64,000 bases of DNA from Bog-473 sp963725895 (GCA_963725895.1 CAVSAJ010000001.1:2666001-2730000), one strand, 5' to 3'. Positions 35,295-45,584 are shown, counted from the stretch's first letter. Program-made: numbers and translations. Notes: generated by a model not told the origin, from the letters alone.

Positions 35295-35519
35295 GTGGGC
35301 AATCGCAAACGATTCATATACACAAGATCCACAACGGAGCCTCTGTTTGACCGCACGGTTTCTTCCGTAGAAGCGCGCGTGAACCTCGAACTGATTTGGA
35401 ATTATGTCGACGACATGGTCCGTCAAGTGCGCTCCCTCAACGCCTCGGGTGAAGTCGCAATCCTGAGCGGTGTTAGCCCAAATGTCGTGGCCGAACTCCG
35501 GTTTAGTGAGGGCCCATAA
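35295..35519 (+). CDS. Possible small protein
   Basis: 74 codons from a GTG at 35295. The sequence contains LIWNYVDDMVRQVRSLNASGEVAILSGVSPNVVAELRFSEG, plausible as a helical protein, but there is no family match and no clear ribosome site. Confidence 0.28.
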   Translation: MGNRKRFIYTRSTTEPLFDRTVSSVEARVNLELIWNYVDDMVRQVRSLNASGEVAILSGVSPNVVAELRFSEGP

Positions 35520-35720
35520 CTCTTACTTCGAGGGTTTCGCCACACGGGACCCATTCCCTCGGTTTCGATCGTCGGCTGGGTCCAACGCGAATTGATCAGA
35601 ATGTTATTGACTGCCAACAAGCGAAACCTTCAAGCTGGCTGAGTCCGCCGAACAACAACGGTAACGCCCACTGTCAGAGCCGAACTCTGCGAACGAGGCC
35701 GTTGTTCTTGATTATCGAGA

Positions 35721-35752
35721 AGTTGGTGTCGGGAGAGATCTCGACACCAACT
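35721..35752 (+). promoter_or_regulatory. Perfect 11-bp hairpin in the RHS leader
   Basis: AGTTGGTGTCG pairs exactly with CGACACCAACT across a 10-nt loop, 54 nt before the RHS start codon. There is no T-run, so it is not a simple terminator. It may be an operator or a leader structure controlling the large RHS gene. Confidence 0.5.
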
Positions 35753-35806
35753 CAACCCGAGACCCCTTGAGCAGGTCGCGCCCGTCGGAGGGAAGGGATT
35801 CGCGTT

Positions 35807-38800
35807 ATGCGCACTCACCTCGGGACTTCACGGTATCTGCAATCTGCTTATCGAGGCCGTAGACATCGCGGCTTCCACGCTTCGACCGGAGCCGTCCTTG
35901 CGGCATCGCTGTCGGCAATCGTCGCGCTGCCATCTGCAGCCGGAGCCGTCTCGGTCAGACCTGATGCAAGCGCGCCGCGGATCGGCGTCGTAGCCCTCAG
36001 GACGGGTACGCCCGGCTCCCCGGTCAATGATCGAGTCGCTCTCGCTCGCTCAGCTGCCACCGCGGGCCACCCCAACGTCCAGCTCACAGCGACCTATGAG
36101 GCAGGCCGTGTCGACTTCTCGTCATCGAGATCCGCGTTCTCTGTCGGTCTCGGATCTGCGCGGCGGGGGAATGGTCCCGTATTGCGCCCGAGCTCCACGG
36201 ACTCACACGCTGCGGAGCTCGCGGTCTACGCCAAGAGCAACCTGACTGAATCCTTTCACAAGGTCGCATCGGGCGTTGAGCAAACCTTTGGTGTCGCGTC
36301 ACGCCCGAGCGGCCGCGGACTCCTTACGATCTCGATTCCGCTCAGGGGTGCCGTTGCCCGGGGTTCGGACAGCACGCTCACCATCGAGAGTCCGGCTACC
36401 CACGCAGAACTCGCGACGTACTCGGGTCTCAAGGTCACAGATCATCTCGGGCACGAGGTCCCGGCTTCGATGGCCCCCGCACGTGGTGGCAGGGCGATCG
36501 ACATCAGGGTGCACGACGCCCGAGCGACTTACCCGATCACGATCGACCCCACTTGGTCGGACCCGACTTCCGATCTCTATGTCGCTGGCTACGGCGGGGC
36601 ACAGGCGATCAATCCGTCGACCGGCGCCGTCAGCACCAATGTTGGTAGCGGTGGAGGTGTTGGCCTTCCGTTCTTCATCCCACCAGGGGGTGACTTGGGC
36701 TACTTGATCAGTTACGCCATACTTGGCTCGGAAAGTTACATTCAGCCGATCAACATCTCGACCGGTGCCGTCGGGACAGGCACCGATCTCGGAACCGAAA
36801 CAGGCGTCGCCGGTGCAATGTCGCCGAATGGTCAGTACATCTTCGCGACCAGTGAGGGAGGGTTCGGCTCGAATTATGTCGCCGAGTTCAACACGAGCAC
36901 TGACGCCGTCACATATATCGACACTACGGCGATCTGGGCCGCGGTGGTGTCGTCGAATTCGAGCACGCTGTGGCTCTCGGGCTCTGACGTTCTTTCGGGC
37001 GGTCCGAATTACGTCATCCCGATGAACATTGCCACCGGGACATTTGGCACCCAAATCGACTTGCCTTCCGGAGTGTCTGACGCCAGCCAGTTGGTGCTCT
37101 CCCCGGATGGCAACACCCTCTACGCGATCAATGGGTCGGGTATCACGCCGATAGATCTGGCAACCGATACGCCCGAGTCGACGATCTCGGTCTCGAACTA
37201 CGACGGCGGCGGGCAGGTTGGACAAGATCAAGCATTTGCCCTCAGCCCGAACGGCGAGATGGGCTACGTGATCGACGACACGAGCACCGTGACCCCAATC
37301 GACATGGTGACCGGCACGGTCGAAACCCCCATCTCCCTCTCGGGCCTGTCCGACAGTGCGGGTGACGACCTTCAGGCGATCGCCATCTCGCCGAACGGCC
37401 AGACGGCCTACGTCACGTCGGCTTACCAATACCTCGATCAGATCGACTTGGCGACCGGTGCCCTTGCGACTCCGATCGCCACGATGCCCGGGCCCTACGC
37501 CATCTCCTGGGTTCCCAACGACGTCGTCACCGCCTCATTGACTTCGGTCGCAGTGGGACATCACCACGCCTCGCCTCATTCGCCCGCGGGGTGTAGCAGC
37601 GGTGACCCAGTCGACTGCGCCAGCGGCGACTACTACGACACCGTGACCGACGCCAGCATCCCCGGCTACGGCCCCAATCTCGATCTGACGCGCACGTACA
37701 ACTCGCTCGAGGCCTCGACCGAGGGCATGTTCGGCTATGGCTGGTCCTCCTCCTACGGCGCCAACCTGGTCGTCAACTCCGATGACTCCGTCACCATCAC
37801 CGAGGATGACGGTTCCCAGGTCACTGCCACACCTGATGGCTCAGGCACCTACACGGTCCCCTCGTGGGCCGATGCGACGTTGGTGCAAAACGCCGACGAC
37901 ACCTACACCTTCGTTCAACAATCCACCATCTATGAGTTCAGCTCCTCGGGTCAGCTGCTCTCCATCACGGACTCCGACGGTGACTCGACGACTCTGACGT
38001 ACAGCTCGGGAAAGCTGACCACGGTGACCGACCCCTCCGGGCGCACCTTGAGCTTTGCCTATGGCTCCAACGGCCTGGTCTCCTCGGTCACCGATCCGCT
38101 CGGCCGTGAGACGACCTATGGCTATGACTCCGCTGGTGACCTCACCGGCGTGACCGATCCCATGGATCACGCCACGACCTATACCTACAACAGCGCGCAC
38201 CTGCTTTTGACCGCCACCGACCCCAATGGTGGGGTCCTCACCAACACCTATAACTCGAGCGGCCAGGTCCTGACGCAGACCGATCCCATGGACCGCGAAT
38301 ACCAGTTCTCCTACAGCGGGAACAACTTCTCATCCTCGGGCGGCAGCACGACGATCACCGATCCCGACGACAACGTCCAGACCGAGAACTACGTCAACGG
38401 GGAGATGACCAGCCTGGTCGAGGGATCGTCCACCTGGACATACGCCTACGACCCCGTCACCTTCGGGACGACCTCGACAACCGATCCCGACGACCACACC
38501 ACGACGAACACCTATGACCCCGACGGGAATCTGCTCACCACTACCAACGCGGATGGCGAGACCCGGACCTACGCCTACAACGCGTTCGACGAGCAGACCT
38601 GTGCGACGACACCCGAAGCCGCCACTCCGTGCTCTGACCTGACGCCGCCGGCGCCGGTCACCGCAGGTGAGAGCACCATCTCCCCACCCTCGAGCGCCCC
38701 GCCGGCTGGCGTCACCTATACCGAGTACGACACCAGCGGCAACAAGATCTGGACGACGACCGCCGCCTACAACCCCGGCAGCGACACACCCAGCCACGTT

Positions 38801-41800
38801 TCGACGACCTATGACCTTTACAACGGGGAATCGGTAACCTTGTCGGAAACTGAGGACTCATGTGGCGCCACCGCACCGTCGGCAAGCTTGCCCTGCGCCA
38901 CGATCGACGCCGATGGCACCGTCACCCAGCTCTCCTACGACAGCCACGGCGACGTCACCCAGAGCTCGACGCCCGACGGCAACGGTTCCGAGATCGCCAC
39001 GACCACGTCGAGCTACGACGCCGACGGCGAGAAGACCTCGACGGTCGCCCCTGACGGCAACCTGAGCGGCGCCACCGCGGCCAACTACACCACGGCGACC
39101 TCCTACAACGCGGACGGCGAGAAGACGTCGGTGACCCAAGGTGCTTCGGGCGCCTCGGTGACCCCCCGGACGACCACCTACACGTACGACGCGGACGGGA
39201 ACCTGACCAACACCGCCGAATCGAACGGTGTGGAGCTCGTCGGGGCAGTCTCGATCGCAGGGAACGGTTCGTACAACGCTTTCGACACGCTCTCGTATCC
39301 GACCGGCACCGAGACCGGGGACCTGGCCGTCTTGGTCGTCTCGACGGCCAACTCGAGCGACGACGACGTGTCCTCTGCCCCCACCGGCTACAGCGAGTAC
39401 AGCTCGTATTCGTCGGGGACCCACAGTTACGACGACGAGACCACCGTCTACACCCATACGGTCGCCGCCGGTGACAGCTCGGTCACGATCGACTTCAACG
39501 GCTACAACGGGCGCAAGGAGTTCCTGGCGGTCTATCGCGGCGCCAATGCCTCGAGTCCGATCGACGCGTCGTCGAGTGAGACCGGTGGCGGCTCGTCCCT
39601 CACCGTGCCCGCGTTAACCACCTCGGCCGCCAACGACACCTTGGTCTACGTGGCCACCGCCGAGGACCAGGGTTCGAGCCCGAGCTGGACGGTTCCGCCG
39701 GGGATGACGGGTTCGACCCAGATCCCCCTGACCGCCTATCAGTCTGGCTTCATCGCCACCGGCCCTGGACCATCGTCTGCGGGGTCCTCGGGCTCCTATA
39801 CGGCCAAGACGAATGAGGGAGGCCGCTTTGTCGGAGTCCTCCTGGCCCTCAAAGCCGCCTCGAGCAACACGACCACAGTCCAGAGCGCCACCTACGACGC
39901 CGACAACGAGCAGACCTCGGTGACCGATGGCGACGGCCGGACCACCTTCTACACATATAACGGCGACGGGGAACAAGTGTCGGTCTCTCAGCCCATCGAG
40001 CTGGTCGGCTCGGCCTCCGCCGCGGAACCGGGATGGCAGAACTACATCGACCTCGACTATCCGAACCAGAGTGTGCCAGGTGACGAGGTGCTCTTGGCGA
40101 CCACCTTGCCCTACGGCGAGTCTGTGTCGACACCCACGGGCTACTCGCTGGTCACGAGCGAGAACTCGTGTACGACGTCTGGTTGCGTCGAGACGGTCCT
40201 GTTCTCCCACGTCGTCACGACCAACGACAACTACGTCGAGCTCGACTACTCGACCTACAACGAAAAGAGCGCGACCCTCCTGGTCTACCGGGGCGCGTCA
40301 TCAGCGACACCGATCGACACCAGCTCGGTCGGCGCGGCGTCTTCGTCGAGCGCGACGAGCCTCAACGTCGCCTCGCTGACGACGGCGGTTCCAGGCGAGC
40401 AACTCGCGCTGTTCGGAGGGTCCCTGGCCGCCGACGGTGCCGACGCGGGGACGTGGACTTCGCCATCGGACATGACCGATCGAGTCCAGGTCAACGACAC
40501 GTCATCAATGAGCTCCTTTGCCGCGGATGCCGGCCCGCTCGCGGAGGGAGCCACCGGTTCCCAGACGGCGACCTTCAGCGCAGCTGGCCCCGCTGCGGGC
40601 ATCGCGGTTGCCCTCAAGCCGGACGTGACCACAACGGCATACAACGCGCTGGGCGAAGTAACTACGGTTACCACGCCTCCCCCGGCCGGCCAGAGCGGCA
40701 CAGAGACCACGACCAACACCTATGACGCGGCCGGAAACTTGACCCAGACCAGCGCGCCTCCGGCCTCCGATGACTCGGGCGCAGCCGACCAGGTGACCGC
40801 GTACACCTACGACCCCGCGGATCAAGTGACCGCTGTGACGACGGCCTCTGGGACGTCCGCCGCCTCGACGACCAGTTATTGCTACGACCCCAACGGTGAC
40901 CAGACCGCGGTGGTGGCTGGAGATGGCAACACCTCGGGCGTGGCGACCTGTTCGACATCGTCGCCCTGGCAGACCACATCTGGCTACCAAACGGCCTACG
41001 CCTACGACTCGATGGGAGAGCTAGTCGACCAGACCCGGCCGGTTACCTCGGCAGCACCGGACGGACAAACGACGACTTACACCTACGACGCCGATGGCAA
41101 CCAGGTGACTTCTGACGACGCCAACGGAGTCACCGCCACGAGTACGTATACGCCCGGCGACCTGCTCAAGACGACGTCGTACTCGGATGGGACTCACGAA
41201 GCCACCTATACCTACGACGCTGATGCCAATCGCACCCAGATGACAGACGCTTCGGGCACGACGACGTACAGCTACGACCCCTTCGGTGAGCTCACGAGCG
41301 GAGAGAATGGCGCCTCCAAGACGACGAGCTACAGCTACGACCAGCTCGGCCAGCAAGCGTCCATCACCTACCCGCTCCCGAGCGGGGCTAGCAGCTGGGC
41401 CCAAAGCGACACGGTCAACTTGGCATACGATCCGGCCGGAGATCTCTCCGCGGTGAGCGACTTTCTTGGCAACACGACAAACCTCACAGATTCAGCCCAA
41501 GGACAGCCGACGGGGTCCTCGCTGGGGGCCAGCGGAGACTCGATCTACACCGGCTATTACAACGGCGGCACTTCCTCCTCCGTGCAACTCGTCAACCTGA
41601 CGGGGGGCTCGACTTTGCTGGGATTCTCCGACGCATCCGCAGCGGCGGGCAACGTCACGAGCGAGACAGACACACCGACGAGCTCGACAGCACCGACCTA
41701 CGATTACGATGCCCAATCGAGAGTAACGTCAGACACTCCGGGCTCAGGCACCGCGTCGGACTACTCCTACGACGCGTCGGGCAATCTCACGACACTTCCA

Positions 41801-43021
41801 AACGGTGCCACCGGGACCTACGACGACTCCAGTGAGCTGACCAGTTCGATTCTCTCCGGGACGACGACGAACTACTCATACGACGCGGACGGAAACCGCA
41901 CTGGAGAGACTCAGGGCTCAACCACCCTGGCGAGTGCTAGCTACAACGGGTCAAACGAGGTGACCAGCTATTCGAATTCCGTTGCTGATATGACGTCTGC
42001 CACTTATGACGGTGATGGGCTGCGGACTTCAGAGAGCACGACCCCATCCGGAGGTTCGTCATCGACCCAGGGATTTGTATGGAACGAGACAACCCAGACC
42101 CCGACGTTGCTGATGGACGGCACGAACGCCTATCTCTATGACGGAGGGACGGCACCTTTCGAACAAGTGAACCTCTCATCAGGTGCGGTACTATACCTAG
42201 TCTCTGACCCCCAAGGCTCGGTCCGAGGCGTAGCGACCTCCTCTGGATCTCTTTCCTCAAGCACGTCCTACAACGCGTGGGGCAGCCCGACCACTTCTGG
42301 CGGGCTGACCGGGTATACCCCGTTTGGATTTGCAGGGGGTTACACCGATGCGACCGGGCTCATATACCTGATACACCGCTACTACGACCCGACGACGGGG
42401 CAGTTCTTGACCGTGGATCCGCTAGTGGATCAGACTCACACTCCATACTCTTATGTCGAAGACGACCCGGTGAATTCGACTGATCCGATGGGCGCTCAGC
42501 CTTCTTCTCTTCCGGTCACTTACGCGACTATCGTCGCTGCCGATTGCGCCGGTGTGACTCAATTGATAACTAAGGGTAACGATTCAGCTGCCAACGTACT
42601 TTCATCGAGTGTCTACGCCAGTAGTGGCGTGAACTGTGGAGAGGCGGGTGGCGGAAAGGGTTCACTGCCAGGGCTCCTAGAAGGTGCGTCGGAAGGGTTA
42701 GGTTGGGTCCAGGCGGGTTCTGATGTCGTCACTATTGGATGCGCGTTTCTCGTGGCCCTTCCGTGTGTGCTAGTCGGTGCTGCCGCCTCAGAAACTTCGG
42801 GGTTGCTTGCTACAGGTACCGTGTGCCTTTCCAGCATCCTTGGGGGGTCCTCATCTGCGACGAATGCTTGCGTTCTCAGCATCCAAACTGAGCAGTACTC
42901 CGCGGGGTTCATATCTGGTCCCGGGCTTCAAGCGTTTCTCGATCTATTGAGCTGGCTTGAACAAGGTGGCGCGGCAGCTGGCGCTGCAGAACCCGCCTGT
43001 ATACCGCTGAACGCTACCTAG
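35807..43021 (+). CDS. Giant RHS/YD-repeat protein with N-terminal propeller
   Basis: 2404 residues; AGGGAAGGG lies about 9-17 nt before the ATG. The signal peptide is near residues 30-50. A YncE/Lpp-like propeller (about 250-580) has blades such as NISTGAVGTGTDLGTETGVAGAMSPNGQYIFATS. CSSGDPVDCASGDYYDTVTDASIPGYGPNLDLTRTYNS is the DUF6531-type entry to the RHS shell, followed by dozens of YD repeats. Two beta-rich modules of about 210 residues (about 1140-1355 and 1400-1605) interrupt the shell. The RHS core ends FGFAGGYTDATGLIYLIHRYYDPTTGQFLTVDPL. The last about 170 residues are Gly/Ser/Ala-rich with hydrophobic stretches. Likely a cell-surface or polymorphic-toxin-like protein. Confidence 0.85.
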   Translation: MRTHLGTSRYLQSAYRGRRHRGFHASTGAVLAASLSAIVALPSAAGAVSVRPDASAPRIGVVALRTGTPGSPVNDRVALARSAATAGHPNVQLTATYEAGRVDFSSSRSAFSVGLGSARRGNGPVLRPSSTDSHAAELAVYAKSNLTESFHKVASGVEQTFGVASRPSGRGLLTISIPLRGAVARGSDSTLTIESPATHAELATYSGLKVTDHLGHEVPASMAPARGGRAIDIRVHDARATYPITIDPTWSDPTSDLYVAGYGGAQAINPSTGAVSTNVGSGGGVGLPFFIPPGGDLGYLISYAILGSESYIQPINISTGAVGTGTDLGTETGVAGAMSPNGQYIFATSEGGFGSNYVAEFNTSTDAVTYIDTTAIWAAVVSSNSSTLWLSGSDVLSGGPNYVIPMNIATGTFGTQIDLPSGVSDASQLVLSPDGNTLYAINGSGITPIDLATDTPESTISVSNYDGGGQVGQDQAFALSPNGEMGYVIDDTSTVTPIDMVTGTVETPISLSGLSDSAGDDLQAIAISPNGQTAYVTSAYQYLDQIDLATGALATPIATMPGPYAISWVPNDVVTASLTSVAVGHHHASPHSPAGCSSGDPVDCASGDYYDTVTDASIPGYGPNLDLTRTYNSLEASTEGMFGYGWSSSYGANLVVNSDDSVTITEDDGSQVTATPDGSGTYTVPSWADATLVQNADDTYTFVQQSTIYEFSSSGQLLSITDSDGDSTTLTYSSGKLTTVTDPSGRTLSFAYGSNGLVSSVTDPLGRETTYGYDSAGDLTGVTDPMDHATTYTYNSAHLLLTATDPNGGVLTNTYNSSGQVLTQTDPMDREYQFSYSGNNFSSSGGSTTITDPDDNVQTENYVNGEMTSLVEGSSTWTYAYDPVTFGTTSTTDPDDHTTTNTYDPDGNLLTTTNADGETRTYAYNAFDEQTCATTPEAATPCSDLTPPAPVTAGESTISPPSSAPPAGVTYTEYDTSGNKIWTTTAAYNPGSDTPSHVSTTYDLYNGESVTLSETEDSCGATAPSASLPCATIDADGTVTQLSYDSHGDVTQSSTPDGNGSEIATTTSSYDADGEKTSTVAPDGNLSGATAANYTTATSYNADGEKTSVTQGASGASVTPRTTTYTYDADGNLTNTAESNGVELVGAVSIAGNGSYNAFDTLSYPTGTETGDLAVLVVSTANSSDDDVSSAPTGYSEYSSYSSGTHSYDDETTVYTHTVAAGDSSVTIDFNGYNGRKEFLAVYRGANASSPIDASSSETGGGSSLTVPALTTSAANDTLVYVATAEDQGSSPSWTVPPGMTGSTQIPLTAYQSGFIATGPGPSSAGSSGSYTAKTNEGGRFVGVLLALKAASSNTTTVQSATYDADNEQTSVTDGDGRTTFYTYNGDGEQVSVSQPIELVGSASAAEPGWQNYIDLDYPNQSVPGDEVLLATTLPYGESVSTPTGYSLVTSENSCTTSGCVETVLFSHVVTTNDNYVELDYSTYNEKSATLLVYRGASSATPIDTSSVGAASSSSATSLNVASLTTAVPGEQLALFGGSLAADGADAGTWTSPSDMTDRVQVNDTSSMSSFAADAGPLAEGATGSQTATFSAAGPAAGIAVALKPDVTTTAYNALGEVTTVTTPPPAGQSGTETTTNTYDAAGNLTQTSAPPASDDSGAADQVTAYTYDPADQVTAVTTASGTSAASTTSYCYDPNGDQTAVVAGDGNTSGVATCSTSSPWQTTSGYQTAYAYDSMGELVDQTRPVTSAAPDGQTTTYTYDADGNQVTSDDANGVTATSTYTPGDLLKTTSYSDGTHEATYTYDADANRTQMTDASGTTTYSYDPFGELTSGENGASKTTSYSYDQLGQQASITYPLPSGASSWAQSDTVNLAYDPAGDLSAVSDFLGNTTNLTDSAQGQPTGSSLGASGDSIYTGYYNGGTSSSVQLVNLTGGSTLLGFSDASAAAGNVTSETDTPTSSTAPTYDYDAQSRVTSDTPGSGTASDYSYDASGNLTTLPNGATGTYDDSSELTSSILSGTTTNYSYDADGNRTGETQGSTTLASASYNGSNEVTSYSNSVADMTSATYDGDGLRTSESTTPSGGSSSTQGFVWNETTQTPTLLMDGTNAYLYDGGTAPFEQVNLSSGAVLYLVSDPQGSVRGVATSSGSLSSSTSYNAWGSPTTSGGLTGYTPFGFAGGYTDATGLIYLIHRYYDPTTGQFLTVDPLVDQTHTPYSYVEDDPVNSTDPMGAQPSSLPVTYATIVAADCAGVTQLITKGNDSAANVLSSSVYASSGVNCGEAGGGKGSLPGLLEGASEGLGWVQAGSDVVTIGCAFLVALPCVLVGAAASETSGLLATGTVCLSSILGGSSSATNACVLSIQTEQYSAGFISGPGLQAFLDLLSWLEQGGAAAGAAEPACIPLNAT

Positions 43022-43034
43022 TCAGGATGCATCC

Positions 43035-43352
43035 ATGCCTCCTCTCGCGATAAGTCGATTCTTCGGAGGTACGTACTTGACGTCAGCCAACCCTCAACAT
43101 ACGGACGTCCTTTTTGGCATTGCGGCGTTTGTGTTCATTCTTGGGCTATTTGCTCTCGGAGTGATACAGGGACTCATTCTGCTGGCACGGCGAGTAGAGA
43201 AATCGCGGTCCCTCCGGGGCCAAGGATCCGGAGGATTCATGGCAGCCATGCACAGCGACTTCGAGAAGCCGGGAGTCCGAGCCCGACTTCGAATTCTGTG
43301 GATTGTCGTTGGAGTCGCTGGTCTGGTGGCATTGATAGCCCTATTCGTGTAG
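43035..43352 (+). CDS. Two-helix membrane protein behind the RHS gene (candidate immunity protein)
   Basis: 105 residues, 13 bp after the RHS stop. Two transmembrane helices (DVLFGIAAFVFILGLFALGVIQGLILL and LRILWIVVGVAGLVALIALFV) flank a basic cytoplasmic-type loop. Small genes directly after RHS genes often encode immunity proteins. Here the RHS C-terminus is itself hydrophobic, so a membrane immunity protein would make sense. That is inferred from position. Confidence 0.6.
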   Translation: MPPLAISRFFGGTYLTSANPQHTDVLFGIAAFVFILGLFALGVIQGLILLARRVEKSRSLRGQGSGGFMAAMHSDFEKPGVRARLRILWIVVGVAGLVALIALFV

Positions 43353-43520
43353 ACGAATGCGGTCACGGTTCTTTTTGACATTGAGCAACCATTCTCCTGT
43401 AAGCGAGCCGCGTGTAAGACCACCTCACAACATCGAAACTGGCATTCCAGCTCGGACAATCCTTCGGGTCGTAGTAGCCGCCGACGTTGGAGCCGGCGTT
43501 CAACCACGTAGGCTCGGTCC

Positions 43521-43715
43521 ATGATCAACGACTTGGTGCGAGAGGTTCAGACCGGATTCGTTCATGCCACGAACAGAAGGGGCCAACCGATCTGCGGTGG
43601 CTTTACTCGCGGGCAGACAATCTCTTCATCCCAGATCGGTGACGATTCCGAGACCAACTGCCCAGCATGTAGACAGAATCTGCACCTCCCGTCCCGGATA
43701 ACAACCAGATGCTGA
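43521..43715 (+). CDS. Possible small Cys-containing protein
   Basis: 64 codons from an ATG. VHATNRRGQPICGGFTRGQTI followed by NCPACRQNLHL suggests a single zinc-ribbon, but there are only three or four cysteines and no ribosome site. Tentative. Confidence 0.3.
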   Translation: MINDLVREVQTGFVHATNRRGQPICGGFTRGQTISSSQIGDDSETNCPACRQNLHLPSRITTRC

Positions 43716-43882
43716 GCGCAGACTCGTCAGAGAATCCGCTTGGGTCAATAAGGATTGTCCGCACACCCGAGGCAAACCATTTGTCCGCCCATCGGGACCA
43801 ACACTTCGAAGTAGCCGCCGCAGATGTCGCACCGCTGCTTTGGTTGGCGGTGCCTCTTCTCCGGCTTACGGGACACCTTCAG

Positions 43883-44365
43883 TCAGGTCCGAGACACGAG
43901 ATAGAGGGCCAACAAGGCAAAGGCCGCAACTCCTGCACCGGCAAGGGCATTGTTACGCCCCTGAACTGTTTGAGCGCCAGCCGCTTCGATCAGATCGCTG
44001 ACGAGGGTTAGCTCAGTTCCGCAAGGCTCGGGGACCAGAGCGGAAGCCACCTGTTGGGCCAACTGGACGTCTGGATTCTGAAGGATGCCCGACGCCAAGA
44101 CAGCGGAGGCTCTGATTCGTATCCGGAGGCTTTGGACAAGCTCGTCTTGTGACCGACCGTTCCTCCACCCGCAGCTGATGCCGCACATAGGGAACGATGG
44201 GATGCCGAGGGACTCGGTCACTGTCTCGCAGTTCCATAGGTACTCCAACCCCATGCCCTCAAATCCAGGGCGAGGCTGAGGGATCAGTTCTTTGCAGTCG
44301 GCGTGCTGTTCAGTCCACCAAGTCTGAGTTTGATTGATCAGCGGTTGGAGATTTGGTTGTGGCAT
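43883..44365 (-). CDS. Hypothetical protein with C-terminal membrane anchor
   Basis: 160 residues. An N-terminal globular part has several Cys (HADCKELI, WNCETVTE, MCGISCGW), then a helical stretch (LVQSLRIRIRASAVLASGILQNPDVQLAQQVASAL) and a final hydrophobic helix (NNALAGAGVAAFALLALYLVSRT). No family recognised. It is the only minus-strand gene in this cluster of small genes. Confidence 0.5.
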   Translation of the reverse strand: MPQPNLQPLINQTQTWWTEQHADCKELIPQPRPGFEGMGLEYLWNCETVTESLGIPSFPMCGISCGWRNGRSQDELVQSLRIRIRASAVLASGILQNPDVQLAQQVASALVPEPCGTELTLVSDLIEAAGAQTVQGRNNALAGAGVAAFALLALYLVSRT

Positions 44366-44433
44366 GTCTAAACCTCTCTGCTGTCTGCTCCGAGGCTAAC
44401 AGTGAGTCGTGACAGCCAGACCGAAGCCAAGAG

Positions 44434-44622
44434 ATGGTTACGAAAGACCAGGACAAGGGCCACAAGCGGGAACTGCAAGCACTCGCCGGATTCGCTGCGG
44501 TTGTCTTCTTGGGATCTATCGTGTTCGGGTCGCTCCGGGGCACATCTCATTGGTCCACTGCGGCCGGTATTAGCTGCATCGGCGGACTAGTGGTGTTCTT
44601 CTGGCTCTTCAATCGGGACTGA
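44434..44622 (+). CDS. Small two-helix membrane protein
   Basis: 62 residues. A charged start (VTKDQDKGHKREL) is followed by LAGFAAVVFLGSIVFGSL and TAAGISCIGGLVVFFWLFNRD, two clear membrane helices. Unknown function. Confidence 0.5.
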   Translation: MVTKDQDKGHKRELQALAGFAAVVFLGSIVFGSLRGTSHWSTAAGISCIGGLVVFFWLFNRD

Positions 44623-44646
44623 AAGTCGTCGCTAGATCTGATCCGA

Positions 44647-45063
44647 GTGTTCGATCGAGATCGGTGCCTGGCATGGACGCAGGGGCGCTCTAAGGTCGCT
44701 GAATTGGCCTTGGCATTGCCCGAACAACCCGGTCAAGTTTCGGACCGCTTGATGGCCCTAGACAAAGAGTGGAGATCTCGCTATCGTGCTCCGCGTCCAT
44801 TCGACTTCGAGTGGACGCGGTTCTCAGTCAGGATGTTGTGCGCGCGGGTGGCCAACTGCGTGCGCATGCGGTCTTGTGCCGTACATCCAGACTGTGGAGA
44901 GGGCATGCTGTTTCGTGCCCTCCATATAAAAACCAAGACCAGCGACTACGGTCTAATGCTCAAAATAGCAAATGCCGAGGACGTGCTTGGTTTCCACCCC
45001 ACCACCCCTGACCGCCTAAGCAAATGGCTTGGACAGTCAGGGGTTGGGGTGGGCCTCCCGTGA
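44647..45063 (+). CDS. Hypothetical protein
   Basis: 138 residues from a GTG. A helical soluble protein with a MLCARVANCVRMRSCAVHPDCGEG cysteine cluster. No family recognised. It directly precedes another unknown frame at 45064. Confidence 0.4.
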   Translation: MFDRDRCLAWTQGRSKVAELALALPEQPGQVSDRLMALDKEWRSRYRAPRPFDFEWTRFSVRMLCARVANCVRMRSCAVHPDCGEGMLFRALHIKTKTSDYGLMLKIANAEDVLGFHPTTPDRLSKWLGQSGVGVGLP

Positions 45064-45492
45064 GTGCATCGTCCCTCGGGAGCGCGTACCGTTTCACCTG
45101 TGCGACTGTCCGTCGGATTTCCTATTGCAGATGTTCGACCTTATGTCCACTCTCCCACCTATCGCCTGACACACCCTCAATGGAATCTGCTTCAGCGTTC
45201 GGACTTTCTGCGGAGTTTTGGAAACGGTGTTGATTCGGGACGCGACGGTGGATGGCTACCCCTAGAGCGACGATTCTTGGAGGCGGATCACAGCATTCGT
45301 TTTCCAAATAGCCTCAGCTCCCTCATCTTCGGAGGTGCCGACGGACCGGGGCTTTCGGGATTCGGCTGCAGATGGAGAGGCCGCCGGCTGCGGCCGACCG
45401 CGACCACAAATATGCTCCGCGCCGAGGTTGGATTCTTTCGAGGGCATAGGAGGCGCTACGAACCCCGACACCTGGAGGCGTCCTGGCATTAG
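45064..45492 (+). CDS. Hypothetical protein, possibly frameshifted
   Basis: 142 codons from a GTG abutting the previous stop. The part RLTHPQWNLLQRSDFLRSFGNGVDSGRDGGWLPLERRFLEADHSIRFPNSLSSLIFGG looks coding; the Arg-rich end (after about 45370) looks out of frame. The +2 frame opens after 45445 and runs into the frame at 45585-45866, so the two may belong to one gene. Confidence 0.35.
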   Translation: MHRPSGARTVSPVRLSVGFPIADVRPYVHSPTYRLTHPQWNLLQRSDFLRSFGNGVDSGRDGGWLPLERRFLEADHSIRFPNSLSSLIFGGADGPGLSGFGCRWRGRRLRPTATTNMLRAEVGFFRGHRRRYEPRHLEASWH

Positions 45493-45584
45493 TTGAAGAT
45501 TTATTAGATCTAGAAGTTGTCGTCGGAAAGCGGCACCGCCGAGAGGATCCCGAACATGTCACACCGGACGGGCGCAAGCTCCCA

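Noticed and set aside
35590..35720. Cyclic-di-GMP riboswitch upstream of the RHS gene
   Set aside because: Some complementary words (ACAACGG/CCGTTGT) exist, but the conserved GEMM core and tetraloop-receptor sequences are absent.
36299..37429. 376-codon minus-strand frame inside the giant RHS gene
   Set aside because: Shadow of the plus-strand propeller; no start signal or family resemblance.
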